Positions 34,133 through 48,018 of a DNA stretch of 64,000 nt are shown here, piece by piece; the first letter of the stretch is position 1, and each line of letters starts with the position of its first letter. Position numbers and translations under genes: made by a program. This stretch comes from Sequoia sempervirens. Taxonomy: Eukaryota > Streptophyta > Pinopsida > Cupressales > Cupressaceae. Location: the NCBI GenBank assembly GCA_007258455.2, contig VDFB02193867.1:524935692-524999691 (forward strand), read 5' to 3'. A model generated the notes under the pieces. It was not told where the DNA came from and made no database searches. It was given only the letters and a program-made list of their open reading frames with translations.

Positions 34133-37100
34133 TCATTGGTAGGGGGAATTTGCACCTTCCTGTGGTTGCGGTCATACATGATAAGGGTAGTGATGTCAGC
34201 CTCCAACTCATCACTCCTCTGCCAACTCAACTTTTCCTTCACATGAACCCCCTTGTTGGAAAAAAAGTCCACCACCATATTAATTTCCCTAAAAGCATGG
34301 GAAATATAACACTTATCCAATTTACTAATAATTTCCTTTGAAAGGTTTATCCAATTTTCTATAGACCAAGAGGGTTTTTGAAAAACCTTACTACATTGAA
34401 TAATATTATTCAAATCCCCTTCAATTGAAACATTTTTAAAGTTCAACTGACTAGTCAGATTCAAAACTTGAAAAACCCCAATAGCTTCTGCCATGTGGTT
34501 AGTTTGAGTGCCCAAGGGGAGAGCCACCACGGAAATGAAACAACCATTCTCATCCCTAATCACACCCCCACACCTGGCAGGCCCAAGATTACCCTTGTTC
34601 GCCCCATCAAAATTGATTTTAACCTAGCCAGGAGGAGGTATGCTCCAAAAAATACCTTCTCTAGGTCCCTTTGTAGACTTAAGACAAATGGATATATCAA
34701 CTTTAATCTTCCAAGCATCAACCATTCTAAGCTCATACTCTTGAAAGCTAGACATTCCCTTAGTATCATTCTTACTGTTGAGCATATTGAAATTCTCACT
34801 CATAGCCCTGATGATCTTGCCAAAAACAACTTCCTCCGACAAAGCCATATCCCTGAAGATTTTGTTATTACGCTCTTTCCAGATGCCCCGGGAAAGGTGG
34901 GGGAAGACATAGCTCCAAAGCAGATTCAACACATGGCTGCTTGAATGGGCCTTCCACTAATTATAAAAGTCCAGGATAGTTCCAAGAAAAACTCAGTTGA
35001 GATCCCATAGCTACAAAATCATGCACCAAATAGTATAGGAAAAAGGACAATGGAGAAAAAGATGTGAGAGTGACTTTGCCTCCACACACCTGAGGTAACA
35101 TCTATTAGGAAAAGAGAAACCGCGTTTACAAATATTATCATTAGTCAAAAATTTATTCTAAAGGAGGGTCCAATCAAAGATGTTAAATTTAGGAATTAAG
35201 TTGTGCACCCAGGCCTTTGCCCAAATAGGGAAGGATAAGGCAGAGGAACAAGAAGCCACAATAGAAGAAATAGAGTAACTCCCTAAAGAGGTCAACTTCC
35301 AAACTAAAGATTCATCTGGGCCCTATGATCTAAGCACAACATAATTGAGGAGAAGCTACAAAGGAAGAAGATCCTGACTTACAGAAGAAATATCAACCCA
35401 CTGATTATCTCTCCAATAATCCCTAACCAAGATACCAAACTATTTTTGCAAACCTCCATGTGGTTCCTAAAGAAAGGATATTGCACAAGCTATCATTTCC
35501 AATCCACTGGTCTTCCCAAAACAAGATTTTCTTGCCATCTCCAAGTTTTCGAGATGCTCCTTTACCAATAAGGTCCCTAGCCTTAATGACATTGTTCCAC
35601 AGGGTAGAACCATGGGGGAGATTTTGAGAACTAAGAAAGTCTTTGAAGGAGTCAACCCCTCTCAAGTATTTGTTGCGCCAGATAGAATTCCATTCACAAG
35701 TGTTAGCATGTGATCTCCAAACCTATTTAGCCAAAAGAGAATTATTGAACACTCTAATGCTCCTCAGGCCAAGAACCCCATACTTTTTAGTTCCACACAC
35801 ATTCTCCCAAGCCACTAGTGGAATCCTCTTCTTCTCCTCAACCCCCGACCAAAGGAAATGTTTTTGAATCTTTTCTATGATTTTAGAAAACTTGGCTAGA
35901 ATCTTAAATAGGCTAAGGGCATAGATAGGTAAGTTCTAAAGAGAAGCCTTGAGTAATAAAACCTTACCAGCTTGACTCAAAAGGGCCCCCTTCCAAGCAA
36001 CTAATTTTCAATTGAACCTATCCACAAGAGAAATACAGAAAGAATCTAGAGGTTTAGAGCCTAAGGGAAGGCCCAAATAAATGGAAGGAAGGGAACTAAC
36101 AACATAGCCTAAAATGTTCGCAATCTTCCTTTTCTTATGCTCAAGGGTATTGAAAAAGAAAAGAGAACTTTTCATCCTGTTGATTTTTCGCCCTGAACCT
36201 TCCTCATAAAGCACAAGGGAGCTCTTCAAGATTTTGGCTTCTCCAATAGTAGAACTACCCAAAATAATTGTGTCATCCACAAATTGTTGATGCGAACAAG
36301 TCAAATTAGCCGAAGACGGTTTTAACCCTTTCAAGCTGCCATTAATAACCTGCTTGTGTAGGGGCCTTCCCATACATTCTACCATAAGAGTAAAGAGAAT
36401 AGTAGACATAGGATCTCCTTATCTGACTCCTCTTGACACTTTGAAGAAGTGGGAAGGGGAACCATTCATAACAATAGAGGTACTAGTAGTAGAGATCATT
36501 TCCCAAATCAACTGCAAAAACCTTTCTGAGAAACCCGAGGCTTTTAGAACTTTGATCAAAAACTCCCACTCCACCCTATCATAGGCCTTGGACATGTCCA
36601 ACTTAAGCAGGAAGCCTTGGATTTTCAAAGCTTCAAGAGAATGAATATTCTCATGAACCATAATAAAGGAGTCTAGAATCTGTCTGCTAGGAAAAAAACC
36701 ACTCTGCTAGGGAGAAATCAACAAAGGAAGAATCCCAAGAAGCCTAGTAGTAACCACTTTAGATATAATTTTATAAAAAGAGTTGCATAAAATAATAGGC
36801 CTAAATAAATCAAAAGCATCAGCACCAGGGATCTTGGGAATGAGTACAATGAAGGTAGCATTAAGCTCTTTCAACAACTTCCCGGATCCAAAAAATTCCT
36901 TGACAGCATTGACAATATCATCAACCACAATTTCCCAGAAGACTTGGAAAAAGAACATGGGGAACCCATCGGACCCAAGGGCCTTATCCCCTTCAAAAGA
37001 AAAAAAAACCTTTTTGACCTCATCCGTAGAGGGGATAGCAGTTAGAAGTCTATTTTAATGCTAATTCAAAATATTAGGGATAGACTCAATGAGCAAATGT

Positions 37101-38347
37101 TGAGCATTCACATCCAATCCCTCTTCCGAAGAAAGGAGGTTCTCAAAAAACCGGATAGCCTCATTCCTTATCTCATCCTCCTTCTCTAATTTAACACCAC
37201 CCTTCATAATATGGGTAATATGGTTAGATGCCTTGTGTTTCATTGTAGTCAAATGGAAAAACCTAGTATTCTTATCCCCAACAGAAAGCCAAACCGATTT
37301 GGATCTTTGTTTCCAATATTCCTCTTCTTTAGAAATAATGTCATGTTATTTGGTAAGGATAAAATTTTCCTTAGATAAAAGATCACCCACATAACCATCT
37401 TTCTGAATACGATCTTGAATATCCTTTAAATCATACTAAATTGCAGACTTAGTAGCAAAGATATCCCCAAAAACCTCCTTAGTCAAAATTCTAACTTTAG
37501 TTTTGACCTCACCAAGATTCTTAGCAACTCTAAACATAACAATCCCATTAACACTTATATTCCACCACTCTTGAATACAACCAAAAATATTAGGGTGTGA
37601 GAGCCACATTCTTTCAAATCTAAAGTAAAAATTTCTCTTACCTGACACAAAATCAACCAAAAAACTTATAGAGAAATGGTTTGAACCAATTCTAGAAAGA
37701 GCATTTAGAGAATAGGAATACCCCTTCAGCCAGTTATATGAGATAATAGCCCTATCGAGTTAAACTTGGATAAGGTCATTCCCAACCCTCCTATTAGTCC
37801 AGGTATAGGTAGCTCCCTTGAGGTCTACATCGTGCAAACATTGGGAGTTGATGAAATTCATTAGATCCAGTTTACTGTCCATTTGTATTTGAGAGCCCCC
37901 AAATTTTTCTGACTCCAACAACAACGTATTAAAATCCCCCATGATAATCCAGTTCTCATTAGGAAAGTATAACTTAAAAGATTCAAGTCTTTTCCAAAAA
38001 ATCCTAGCAGATTTATTGTTGGGTGCATAGATATTAGATAAAATCCAACTAAAATCATCTATGATATGCCTAAATTTGGTGGCCAAATGATTGGAATCTT
38101 CCCAAATTGGGGTGCCTTGGAGATGATCATGATTCCAAAAAGTGACTAAACCTCCAGAATCCCCCTTCAAACTTCTCCCCTGCACACCACCATTCTTGAA
38201 GATCTTAATCTTTTCCACCTTCTCTTTAGGCATCTTGGATTCCTAAATAATTAAAATGTTAGGTTTGTTGTCCCTAGCAAAATTGTGCAAAATATCTTAC
38301 TTGTGGGGACTGTTTAGCCCCCGAATATTCCATGACATAAACTTCAT
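34129..38347 (-). pseudogene. LINE ORF2: endonuclease, reverse transcriptase, RNase H
   Basis: Starts MKFMSWNIRGLNS at 38347. Endonuclease: SWN, then stop-ESK where the QES motif belongs, NIYAPN, MGDFNTLL, GSNHFSI. Reverse transcriptase: LFRPIILCN, QSGFFPSRQILD, KLDMSKAYDRVEW, RGVR-stop-GDPMS, FVDD. zf-RVT region near 35000-35665. RNase H: INFDGANKGNLGPARCGG, HMAEA, IEGDLNN, MVVDFFSNK, with all four acidic positions kept. The frame is constant from 38347 to 35423, then shifts once before 34932. Many stops fit single changes at Gln or Trp codons. The end overlaps ORF3 by ATGA. Confidence 0.9.
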
Positions 38348-38466
38348 TTCTAAGATGGGGTATTGCTTCTGCAAAGATTCGGGATGGTTCTTTGAACCCC
38401 ATCTGCAATATTTTGTATGCATTCTTGTTCTCTATGCCATTTTGTTGATTGTCTGTCTGAACTTCT

Positions 38467-40202
38467 CTAGGTTCCAACATCCACTCTTGATCTGGTTCTT
38501 GTAGTAACCCCCACAATGTTGTTTCCTTTTTTACTTTTCTTCTTCTCAAATTTAGTATATGAGCTATCCTCATCAAGATCCAAGTCCTCAAGGCCTATGA
38601 AGTCTTTCCCATCCATGAAGTCATCAATAGTAGCAACTTTATTCAACAAAGAATACCCTACAACAGTCCTCCCCTTATAAGTATCCCCTAAATTCCCAAA
38701 AGTGGATTTAACAATCTCTTGGGAGCTTTGAGAGCCAACCCAAGAAGCAAAATAGGGTATCTCTTCCCCACTCTCCTATGAACCTTCCTCACTACTTTCC
38801 TTACTTTGACTACCAATTGAAGTGTCCTCCGAGCCATCAACTACCGAATCTAGGACCCATTTTTCTAAGTTCAAACTTTCATTCTGCTTTACATCCTCCC
38901 CCTAGGAACCCTTTGAGCTTGAATCTATAGCTACTCTATTGGGGTTATTTGCATCATCCTCAGTATCTGCAAAGATATCATTATCTTTACAAGGTTCATC
39001 TGCTTTATTAGCTTCCATGTCGGGGATTCGACTGTCCACACTATTTCCCTGGCCTTCCCCAATTCCTACCTTGTCCCCTCTAATCCCATCCTCTTGGGAT
39101 TTCTCCTCTCTAGACTCCTCTTGGGGTTTCTCCCCCACTTTAGCCTTCCATATCTTGGTCTCCTTAGGAGCTGCCTTAACCTCAAGCTTCATAATTTTAT
39201 TTGGACATTTCCTCACCCAATGCCCAACTGTTTTACAAGTAAAGCACACAAACGGGAGAGTCTCAAACTCAACTGGTTGAGCCCACTTACCAAGTTTAGA
39301 TACAATTTCAATCGATGATGGAAAATTCAAAAACTGGGTTATCCCCACGCAGATTCTGGCGAACATCAGCCTCTTTCTAGATGAAGTCATAGCATCTATG
39401 GATAACAACTCCCCAAAGGAACTGGTGATACCCCTGAAAACATCCTCGTTCCAATATTCCATTGGTAAGCCTGGTAAACGAACCCAAACAGGCACTGCCT
39501 CAAATAAAGCATCCAAGAAATCCATCTTTGGGGACCACTTCTTAATAGCCAAAGATGACTTGCCAATGACCCAAGGGCCACCACAAAGAACTACAATCTT
39601 ATCCTCTTCACAAGAAAAGGCTAAGGAGAAGAAGCCCTTGGGCAACACTGCTACCTCAACTTGACCTTTAACTCTCCATTTATTCTTAACAAATTCCTTG
39701 ACCACTTCAATATTTGGTCGTGGACACATAAATTTCCCCACCAGTGAAGAAGCCATTAAGGAGACGCTATGATCAATAACTGGATCAAGAACTAGAATAG
39801 CAAACTTCCCTTTCCCAAGGGATGAAATGTTGCTCACTGAAGGAAAAATAGATTTACCGACAGGATTAGTTCCAAATAGCGAGACCCACTTTTTGTTTGA
39901 TTCCTCACATGAGGGATCCCTCGAAGAAATGTCCACACCCTAGTTTCCAAGGCACTCAAACCCACAAACCCCATCCTTTAGAGAGGAGCTAGAAGATAAC
40001 TTACCAGCAGAAGACACCTTTCCACCTGGGTCCCCTTGTTTCTTCAGTCCCCAGTCCTCGAAAGCCACTCGCTCCTGCCCATTGCCTACATTTTCCCCTA
40101 CCACATCCCTAGAAAGGCCAGCTCCCAACCTAGCTCTAGTTGCCTTCGAACCAGATACTGTTGCCGACTAGAAAATTCAAATCCATTTTCCCACTCCGCC
40201 AT
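38467..40202 (-). pseudogene. LINE ORF1 (DUF4283-like plus zinc knuckle)
   Basis: Frame from a likely ATG at 40202 (MAEWENGFEF), one frameshift near 40170, then one frame down to 38467 with stops near 39937, 38902 and 38780. The DUF4283-like part covers KGFFSLAFSCEED, GGPWVIGKSSLAIKKW and VPVWVRLPGLPMEYW. The knuckle is CFTCKTVGHWVRKC. A long acidic, Lys/Ser/Glu-rich tail follows. At about 578 codons it is close to the size of ORF1 at 13276-14802. It would bind element RNA. Confidence 0.88.
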
Positions 40203-40280
40203 CAAAGAAATACCAATTACCATTAAATTAAAAAATAAGTTATATCACTATGAAGAACATGGAATTCCACATCAAATACC

Positions 40281-40295
40281 AAGAAGACACATGTT
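40281..40295. repeat. Target-site duplication of the three-ORF LINE, right copy
   Basis: AAGAAGACACATGTT, identical to 32299-32313, at the 5' end of the element. Confidence 0.85.
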
Positions 40296-40503
40296 GGAAT
40301 TAGAGGAATTTTGGATTATAAGAATTCATTGGTTTTCCACAAGAATACATGCCAAGTGCATTTATAAACACTAAAATAATTCTTCTTATTATCATGTTAT
40401 TTATTTTTATTATCATATCCACAATTATTATTTTTATCATTAATTAATCATTATCACATTATCCTCAATTATTAATTATTATTCATCATCTATTATCCCT
40501 TCA

Positions 40504-42060
40504 CAAGTTAACTCATTCTTCAAATTAGTAACTTCTTCATCAAAAATACATTAAATGAACTGATAAATTCATATTATCTTCTTATAAGTTAGCTCCTAAT
40601 TAGTAACTTCTTCTCATTATCAATTTAATGAATCAATGAAGTTCATTATCATCCTCTCATGACTTTGAAATGGAAATTTTCCATAATCACTCATGTCATA
40701 TTTTCCACTTTCTTGAGTTGACTCTGCAATTAGTTAAATTAAATCCTAGTCTTTGTCCTTATCCACAACCTTCATTTTTTTTTTTAGAAAATCTCTAAAT
40801 AACCCTATTCTCTCATCATTTTCATATACTATCAAGTTTGTATGCAAGCACATTATATCAAAATTCATTATCAATAATTCCACAATGTTTTGTTGCTGAG
40901 TTACATCCACATTCATGTGAAGTGGAAAAAGGGATCTTAGATCCAACAAGTAGATAACTAGGATCAACTCCTTTTTCTTTGACTTCAAATTTAAACATAA
41001 ACCAACTAGGGTTGATGATTGGATTGCTGCCAAAATGGAGAGCCAATCTCTTAGGGTTTGGTTCTTATGAGTTGCAAAGAGGAAAAATTTAAGGTGTGTT
41101 TTAATATTCCTAATTGACATAAACCCTAGATATGAAAATATAATTTATTGCATATAAAAAGTTGATGAAACAAACCCAAATCTAGAAAAAGGTGACATAC
41201 GAGAACTTGTGACTAAAACCTAAGCCTAAATTTCAAGGACAAGGGCATGGACACCCTAGACCCAAGTTATTTCTTTTTTAGGATCTGAAAACTTTAGAAG
41301 GTAGGTTACAGTCTTCTTTGTGTTTCTTGTGACTTCCTATTGATGAAACCTTGATATTTGAGTTGCACACATGAAAAGAGGGGGAAAGGTTGTGATGTAT
41401 ATGTGATTTCCTAAGTCAAATCCAATTTTGGTATTTTTTCCTCCGTGTACAACAAATGATGATGATCAAGAGGGCGTGCCCTAGGTCAAAAAGAGGCCAA
41501 AACAAAAAAAAATTGACTGAAACCAAATGATAAATGGAAATGTCACCTTGGTATAAAATCCTTGTCAAAGTGATGTCCACACCATAAGTTGCCACAAAAG
41601 TTGATTGATGGATACATGGATTGCTTGATAGACCTGCATGAAGTTATTCCACAAAACATAATAGATTGTTGTAGCTAGTGTGATGTGGGAAAAAAGGGAT
41701 CTAAGACAAAAATCACACTTTCTCCTACATTACATTAGAGAAGGAACCAAATTTTATAACATACACCCACTTGGATACTAACCTCAATGGAGGAGCCAAA
41801 ATGGTGGATTAGGGTTTTGGTTCTTTTGGAAAGGGGGGATTGGTATTGATTGATTAGGAGTTAACTTGATTTGATTATACAACTTTATATCTAGGTTGAA
41901 ACTATGAAGCTACAACAAACTGATACAAATACAAAAAAATGTAGAATTGAAATAAAAAAATGTATAACAAAACAACAGAGTGTAGAGACAGAGGAACCTA
42001 ACATATAAATTAGGGTTTAGATTGCTTGGATAGGGGTACTACCACCTGAAACATAGAAAA
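40504..42060. repeat. Dispersed 1.5-kb repeat, copy 1
   Basis: Matches 54815-56365 in the same orientation along its whole length, with scattered substitutions and small indels (for example ACTCATTCTTCAAATTAGTAA at the left and GGCTTGGATAGGGGT-like sequence at the right). Minus-strand frames of 60-124 codons around 40746-41120 are open in both copies but show no known domain. Nature unknown; the second copy abuts hAT transposase debris. Confidence 0.8.
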
Positions 42061-44560
42061 ATAGGGCGCTCCTATGGTTTCCCAAAATGGAAAGGTGGAT
42101 CCAAAGAGGGAAAAGGGGTCCTACTTCTCTAATTTCATTAGGAAATGAGATCCCCACAAAGAATTGACTAACTACCTTTTAGGAGAATCAATTCTATGAA
42201 GGAATCTTCAAATTCCCTTTTTGTGTCAGGATAGGGGTCTAGGTCAAACAACATTTTGGGGAGAAAGATTAAAAATAGAAAATCAATTCCAAAATGCAAT
42301 CTATAACTTGGATTTGGTAGATTAAGCATAAAATTGAAGGAACCAATTTTTTTTTTTAGAAAATATGGAAGGGATAAATGTTATGCACCTACCACAAAAT
42401 GTTGTTTTTGCAACCCTAATAGGAATGGGTCTTAGTAGCCTTTTCTAGAAAATTTTGGATTTGAGATTTAAGTTTGAGACCTACACTTTTTCCTTGTAAC
42501 TTTGAACCTTCACTCCGAGATTTGGATCTGTGGAAAATATGCAAAACAAGATTGTTGTTTGTTGGTGGATAGGGGTTTTCCTTGGTCAAACTCCAAGTTT
42601 GGTAATTAAACCTCGATAAAAAATATAGATCTGAAACATAAAATATGTGTGTAATACCTAACCTCAAGTGTGTCTAAGATTAAGGAAGCTTAAAGTGAAA
42701 AGGAACCCTATTCAAGTGTGTTAGAATGAGATCCCTAAAATGAACATGAACAATGATGAAGACCTACTTTGGGAGATCTCAAATCACCCTACTAAGTCAC
42801 AAAACTGAATATACCTTCCTTTAGGTAGAAAGTTGAATGATAATAGAAGATGGAACCACTTAGGAAACTAGTCATTAGGCTTGGTTGAATGTCTTAGTGT
42901 ATATCCAAAAACCTAGAATCCGTCATGATCCTCCATAGGCATCTATCATCAATCTTTGGCAATGCTTGATCTTGATATCAAAATGAGCTTGAAGACCTAC
43001 AAAAATAACTGAAATGCTACTCCAAGACTTCACTTTTGAATGCTTGATTAAATTCTCCTTGCTTTTGAATATGAATATGAATACTTGTGATGTCATGTGA
43101 ATTTCTCTTCTCGTCTAGTGAAAAATGAATGTAAAAATTAGTTTTATAGGCTTCCTCTCTAATTTTCCAATTATCATATCCCCAAAGCTGACACTTGAAT
43201 TTTGAATTTGAGACCTTGAAATGCCACCAAAAACATGTTTAAATTTGAGTTTAAGGCACTTAATGAGGACCCATTCACCCATGGGCAAATGGGTCCTAAC
43301 CTAAAACTTTAGGACTCCATAAATGTCAGGGCATTAATTTAATCAATAACATTTATTCAATGTGGGTTATGGTGTCAAGAAATAAATAAATAGGCCTTGG
43401 GATGTATAATAAAGGGTATTAGGGGCCCAAAAATGAGGTTTAAAAATGCATAAATGAAAGGTCACTAAAATAGGTCCAAATTAAGTGTGAAATTGTACTT
43501 TCTCCTAAAAAGGGGTACAATTTTCTATACTACATTTATCCCCCACTTTAGTAGCCATATGACATTACGTGCATATGCAAGCTAAAGGAGTTATAATAAT
43601 AAAATTTATAAAAAAAAGATACTCATATGGATTCATTAGGGAGAATGAAGCCCCCAAATGTAGTCATCTGCAAAATCACAATGTTAGGAATCACATCTTG
43701 CAACATAGATTCATTAGTCATTTAAAAATCGTCTTATCAAACTTCTATTGAGAATCAAATTCAAGGTTAGATGTATGCCACCTTGATTCTTCTTGCTTTA
43801 TGAAGGTGGAATTAGGGTAGCCATGAAACCACATTGAATTACTTAAGTCCTATCATAGGGTATTCCAAGTACAATACCACATAGTGATAGACATTAGATT
43901 AGATCAAGGGAAGAATTGTGATCTAACATAATAAATGACATCAAAAACAAAGTTCTCTAGCCCCCAATATGTTGATTTGAATGAAATATACCTAAAGTAA
44001 AATATGCATCTTTTTTAACTAAAATTAAGTATATATAAATGAAAATGACACTTTTACCTATCAATTTGACATTTACCCTTTTGAAATTTACCTTGGTGTA
44101 GAGTGAATCAGGATGCTGAGCAGATAAACCTATAGGCCTCCTAAACTTGACATTCTTTGCGATGAGGTGGTGTGGGACGTGATTCGACATATGGTAAGTG
44201 GATTCTTCTCTACTTTATCTTCATTTTTCGTGCATTTATAGTATTTTTTTATGCAATTTGTAGAATTTTTAGGACCCTAAGAAAGAAAGTCACAAAACAA
44301 ACATCCCATTTGCAAAATGTCCCACTTAGGCGCAAAGTGTCCAAATATGGCTAAAGTGTCCAGGACCCCCGATCCAAAAATGATCCATATGTCCAAGTTG
44401 GTCATAAAGTGTCCCAAAGCAACTTTAGTGTACATTTTAATTATTTAATGAATATATTTAGGATTTAATTTTCTTATTTTCTTATTTAAATCCCTCCTCG
44501 AGCTCGACAACATCTCAAAGGAAAAAAAATTGTTTCCTCCAAGAACTCATCACGTGACTA
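42061..44560. other. No gene; old repeat sequence
   Basis: Non-coding. 43250-43310 carries CCCATTCACCCATGGGCAAATGGG, in part a palindrome, related to the CCCATTCGCCC motif at 6430-6570. The rest shows no ORF or element end that I can define. Confidence 0.45.
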
Positions 44561-44623
44561 TCAGAGGAGGAGATTAGTATTCTATAGGATACAAGAATAT
44601 TCTGGATATATTCTATGCCATCG

Positions 44624-45900
44624 ATGAGATATCATGATGCTATGTTGTTGGCCTTGGTGGAGAGATGGGATGCTAACACATGTCCCTTTCATCTTCCTAC
44701 TGGGGAGATGACCGTCACCTTAGAGGACATACACCACATCTTGCGGTTACCCATCCAAGGCGAGGTTGTGCATGCGGTCAATGAGTGAACATATGAGGAG
44801 ATGTGTGATGATATCCTGTAGTCTAGGGCACCCCATCTGAGAGTCAAGCATCAAACCTCATGTTGAGATCAGATGGCTACTACACGTGCAAACGTGACTA
44901 TTGCAACACATTATGATTGTTATTACAACACTAACACTAGTACCTGATGGATGAGGGGCTTACTTAGATGGATGACTAGTTCACATTATTCAAGACATGG
45001 AGCAACATAGGACCGTCTACACCTGGGGTCGTAGTATGCTGGTACAATTGTATTATGATCTAGGGAAATTTGTTTACCGGGAGCTAGATAGCATAGTGCA
45101 CTGCACACTCTTACAAGTTTGGTGCTTTGAGCATATCACATGCACTATTCCCACAAGATATCCTACCATAGTGGTCATGGGCTACCCACAGGCCTATAAC
45201 TATTCACTGAGGCGGGCATGGAAAGAGGGTGATTTTCTATACTGGCATGTCAAATTTAATTAGTTGGATGAGGGTGATATTTCATGGAGACCATATCTCA
45301 GGATACCATAGTGGGCATATGAGAGATATGAGCTATTCAGACTACAGTAGGATCAGTTTGTACTGGGATGACACAACTACATAGTGAGACCCTTCTACTA
45401 TGCTTGTGTTATGTGCCAATTTGGACAGGTACATGTTCCATTGAGGGAAAGACCCAACTTCCTATGATCAACATGGAGTGCCCCTAGACCCGTTGACACT
45501 AGTTGTCTTACCATTGAGGATGTTTACATTAGTGACTCAAAGGACGAGGACCATGACGTGCCCCTAGTCTATGATGCTAATGATGTAGGCACCACACAAG
45601 CCTACAACCAGTGGTGGGTTGGAGCATGACCATCCCATGTCTTTCCTAGATATCACCTTACGACCATGTAGGACCTCTTCCCGAATGCAGAGATGATAGC
45701 TAGATGATGAGGAGGTTGACAGGGATACAGATGATGATGATGATGATAAAGTACCAAATATATTTGTTGATGAGGAGGAGGATATCCCCTCGATGAGTGA
45801 TGATATTGATGAGATAGATGATGCCCCAACTACCTTCGAGAGGAGATATTCACCTCCTACCCGAGTCACTAGAGCACGTGCACTTGTCATTAGATAGATT
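44624..45900 (+). pseudogene. Plant mobile domain (PMD/MAIN-like) pseudogene
   Basis: The first piece (44624-44788) reads LVERWDANTCPFHLPTGEMT, then VTLEDIHHILRLPIQGEVV, the start of the plant mobile domain (aminotransferase-like, also called MAIN/MAIL). After a decayed gap, 44997-45263 reads YTWGRSMLVQLYYDLGKFVYR, then LLQVWCFEHI, the next conserved block. Further pieces (YERYELFR, RPFYYACVMCQFGQ) follow with stops. A strongly acidic Asp/Glu tail is encoded at 45710-45860. PMD sequences occur in host proteins and inside plant transposons; here many stops point to a dead transposon-borne copy. Confidence 0.7.
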
Positions 45901-48018
45901 TTGAGGATTCTTGGACTTGAGAAAATTAAAGAGAGACTTTGGAAAATAAGAGAGAGAGAGAGCAAGAAGAAATAAGAGTTGGAATGATAAAGTTACAACA
46001 AAAGGTCGATGAAATAAGAGAGGAGATTGAAAGGAGAATAAAAAAGAAAAGAGAAGAGTTTAAGGTAATTATGATTATCTTTATAATGATGTTTTGATTG
46101 CAAGAAAGCAAGAAGATGCATCAGAGTGTCATGCATGTGGCACAAAAGAAGAAGAAGAAGATGATGAATATGAAGAAGTTGATGAATTTGAAACTGAGGA
46201 ATGTCTATTGGAAGATATGGAGAATGAGATTTTAGAAATTGTAGCAAAGGAAAGTCTTTGTAAGGACTTGAAGGAGATGCCAATAAATGAGGAAAGTGAA
46301 AGAGTTGCAATAGTGAATGTAACTCAGGTAGCTTTTAACTTTACTAAATATTGCTATGAAGATGTATGCGAGTATAATGAAGTTGCAACAGAAGAGAGTC
46401 CTTTGAAGGACATAGAGGAAAAAGAGAGATGATTTATTGATACAAATTGTAGTGGAGGAAGTAAAGTGTGATGCACTAGAAATATGGCAAGGAAGTGATA
46501 TAGTTGCATGTCTTGTTAAAGGCATAAAATAAGAGAACAAAATTGAAGTTGCAACAGGTGATGAGAAGATAAAATATTTTTTTATTAAATTTAAGAAAGA
46601 TGATTTTCATGTTGAGATGGATGAGTTAGTGAATATAGATGATATGGTTCAGTTAAAGTTTGTTAGAGATGATTGGTATGCAAAGAAGGGTTTGTATGGT
46701 GCTGCAAAGTTAAGTGCAGGTGCAATTTGGTGGAGGTGGATAGACTATGGTGGGATGAATCCCACAAGATCAGAGGAGAATGTGATATACACTTGGAGGA
46801 GGTGGTTGGGTTATGGTGGAGCTAACTCCACATAGAGGAAGAGGAGTAAAGAGAAGAGTTGTTAGAGGAGGAGGATGCTTGTCCCAGTTAGGTGCTAGAA
46901 GAGGAGAAAGAAGAATCAATTGGAGGTACCAAATTTAGTGATGGAGTTTTTTGAGGGTTGCTTCCAACTTGAAAGGGTGGTACTACCACTCAACTCCATT
47001 TTTTGAATCCATATTCACATTTTTTTTCCTACCTTGGGTTTCTCATACATGAGCATCCATGGCGGGCAAGTTATCTAGTAGAAACCAAAAAGAAAGTATT
47101 TTAACTTTTTTTGTTTTCTAAAGTTAGGTAATTATTTAATTGGAGAATAAATTGCAATATTAGGCCAAAATATTATATTAAATAATTGGTCTCTATTTTA
47201 ATGTTGCAAATTTTAGAGTGGGGGATAGTCTAGATGGTAATTTTGAAACATGAAATTCAAAAATCTAATCTTGGCATGGATTTTTAGGAGTTACAACTTG
47301 TGAAAACTCATTAATGCTCCTAAATTGTAGCAATGAAAAATATGGGCATCAATATTGAGTTGAATGTCTTTTTCTAATTTGGGTCCCTATTTGTGAGGAG
47401 TGGGAATCCAAGTTGTCACATTATTTTGGAAATTTCTTGGAAGTGGATATGGAGATGCTTTTTGAGCAATTAATATGTTTTTTTAATACATTTAGGATGT
47501 TTTTTCCATGCTAGGAAGTGGGAGATGGGAGTTACAAGAAAGGAAGCGGTGGTTGCCTTTGTGGAAAGTTGAGACTTGATAATTTTTAGATTGTCATTTT
47601 CTAGAATTTGGAGAGATTTTGGGCATAGTTCTTAGTGGAGAAGTCCAAGACTCCATGATTTTGTAGGTTTGAAGTTGATTATGTAGCAACAATTGGATTT
47701 GTGAGTCTGATGTTTATTGCAATAGTGTTTTCCATTGAAGATTGTAATTTGCAAGAACTTGAATATTGAGAAGGAAGTGGATTGAAGGAGATAATTTTAT
47801 ATTTGACTTTTGCTATTGTATATATGATTTATATCAGTCTTGTAATGGTTCTGAACAGCCCACATGGTTGTAAATCATTGTAATTTCGGATTTGATTAGT
47901 TTGAATGAGAAGCTAAAGTCATTTCTTGTAGATTTTTTTGACATCTTCAAGTGTTTTCTAAGTTGCATAGTTTGTTATTGTGAGTTTGTGTTTGAGGGTT
48001 TGTTCCCCCTCTTGCAGC
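45901..48018. other. Degenerate coding-like sequence and AT-rich spacer
   Basis: 46094-46432 (plus) is a 112-codon acidic ORF (runs of Glu/Asp), and 46617-46835 encodes a small duplication (WRWIDYGG and WRRWLGYGG). Both look like remnants of one larger protein, perhaps from the same element as the PMD pseudogene; no family recognised. 46990-48018 holds no gene. Confidence 0.4.

Larger units (their letters stand above)
32314..40280 (-). mobile_element. L1-type LINE with a third ORF
   Basis: A 7,967-base minus-strand element between identical 15-base flanks (AAGAAGACACATGTT). It has ORF1 (40202-38467), ORF2 (38347-34129), and a further 547-codon frame (34132-32492) downstream of the RNase H domain and before the 3' end. 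The poly(A) is short (a few A). A small hairpin (AGGGG 32341-32345 / CCCCT 32354-32358) lies near the 3' end. All ORFs carry in-frame stops but few frameshifts. It is about 1.7 kb longer than the LINE at 8881-15121, the extra length being ORF3. Confidence 0.82.
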
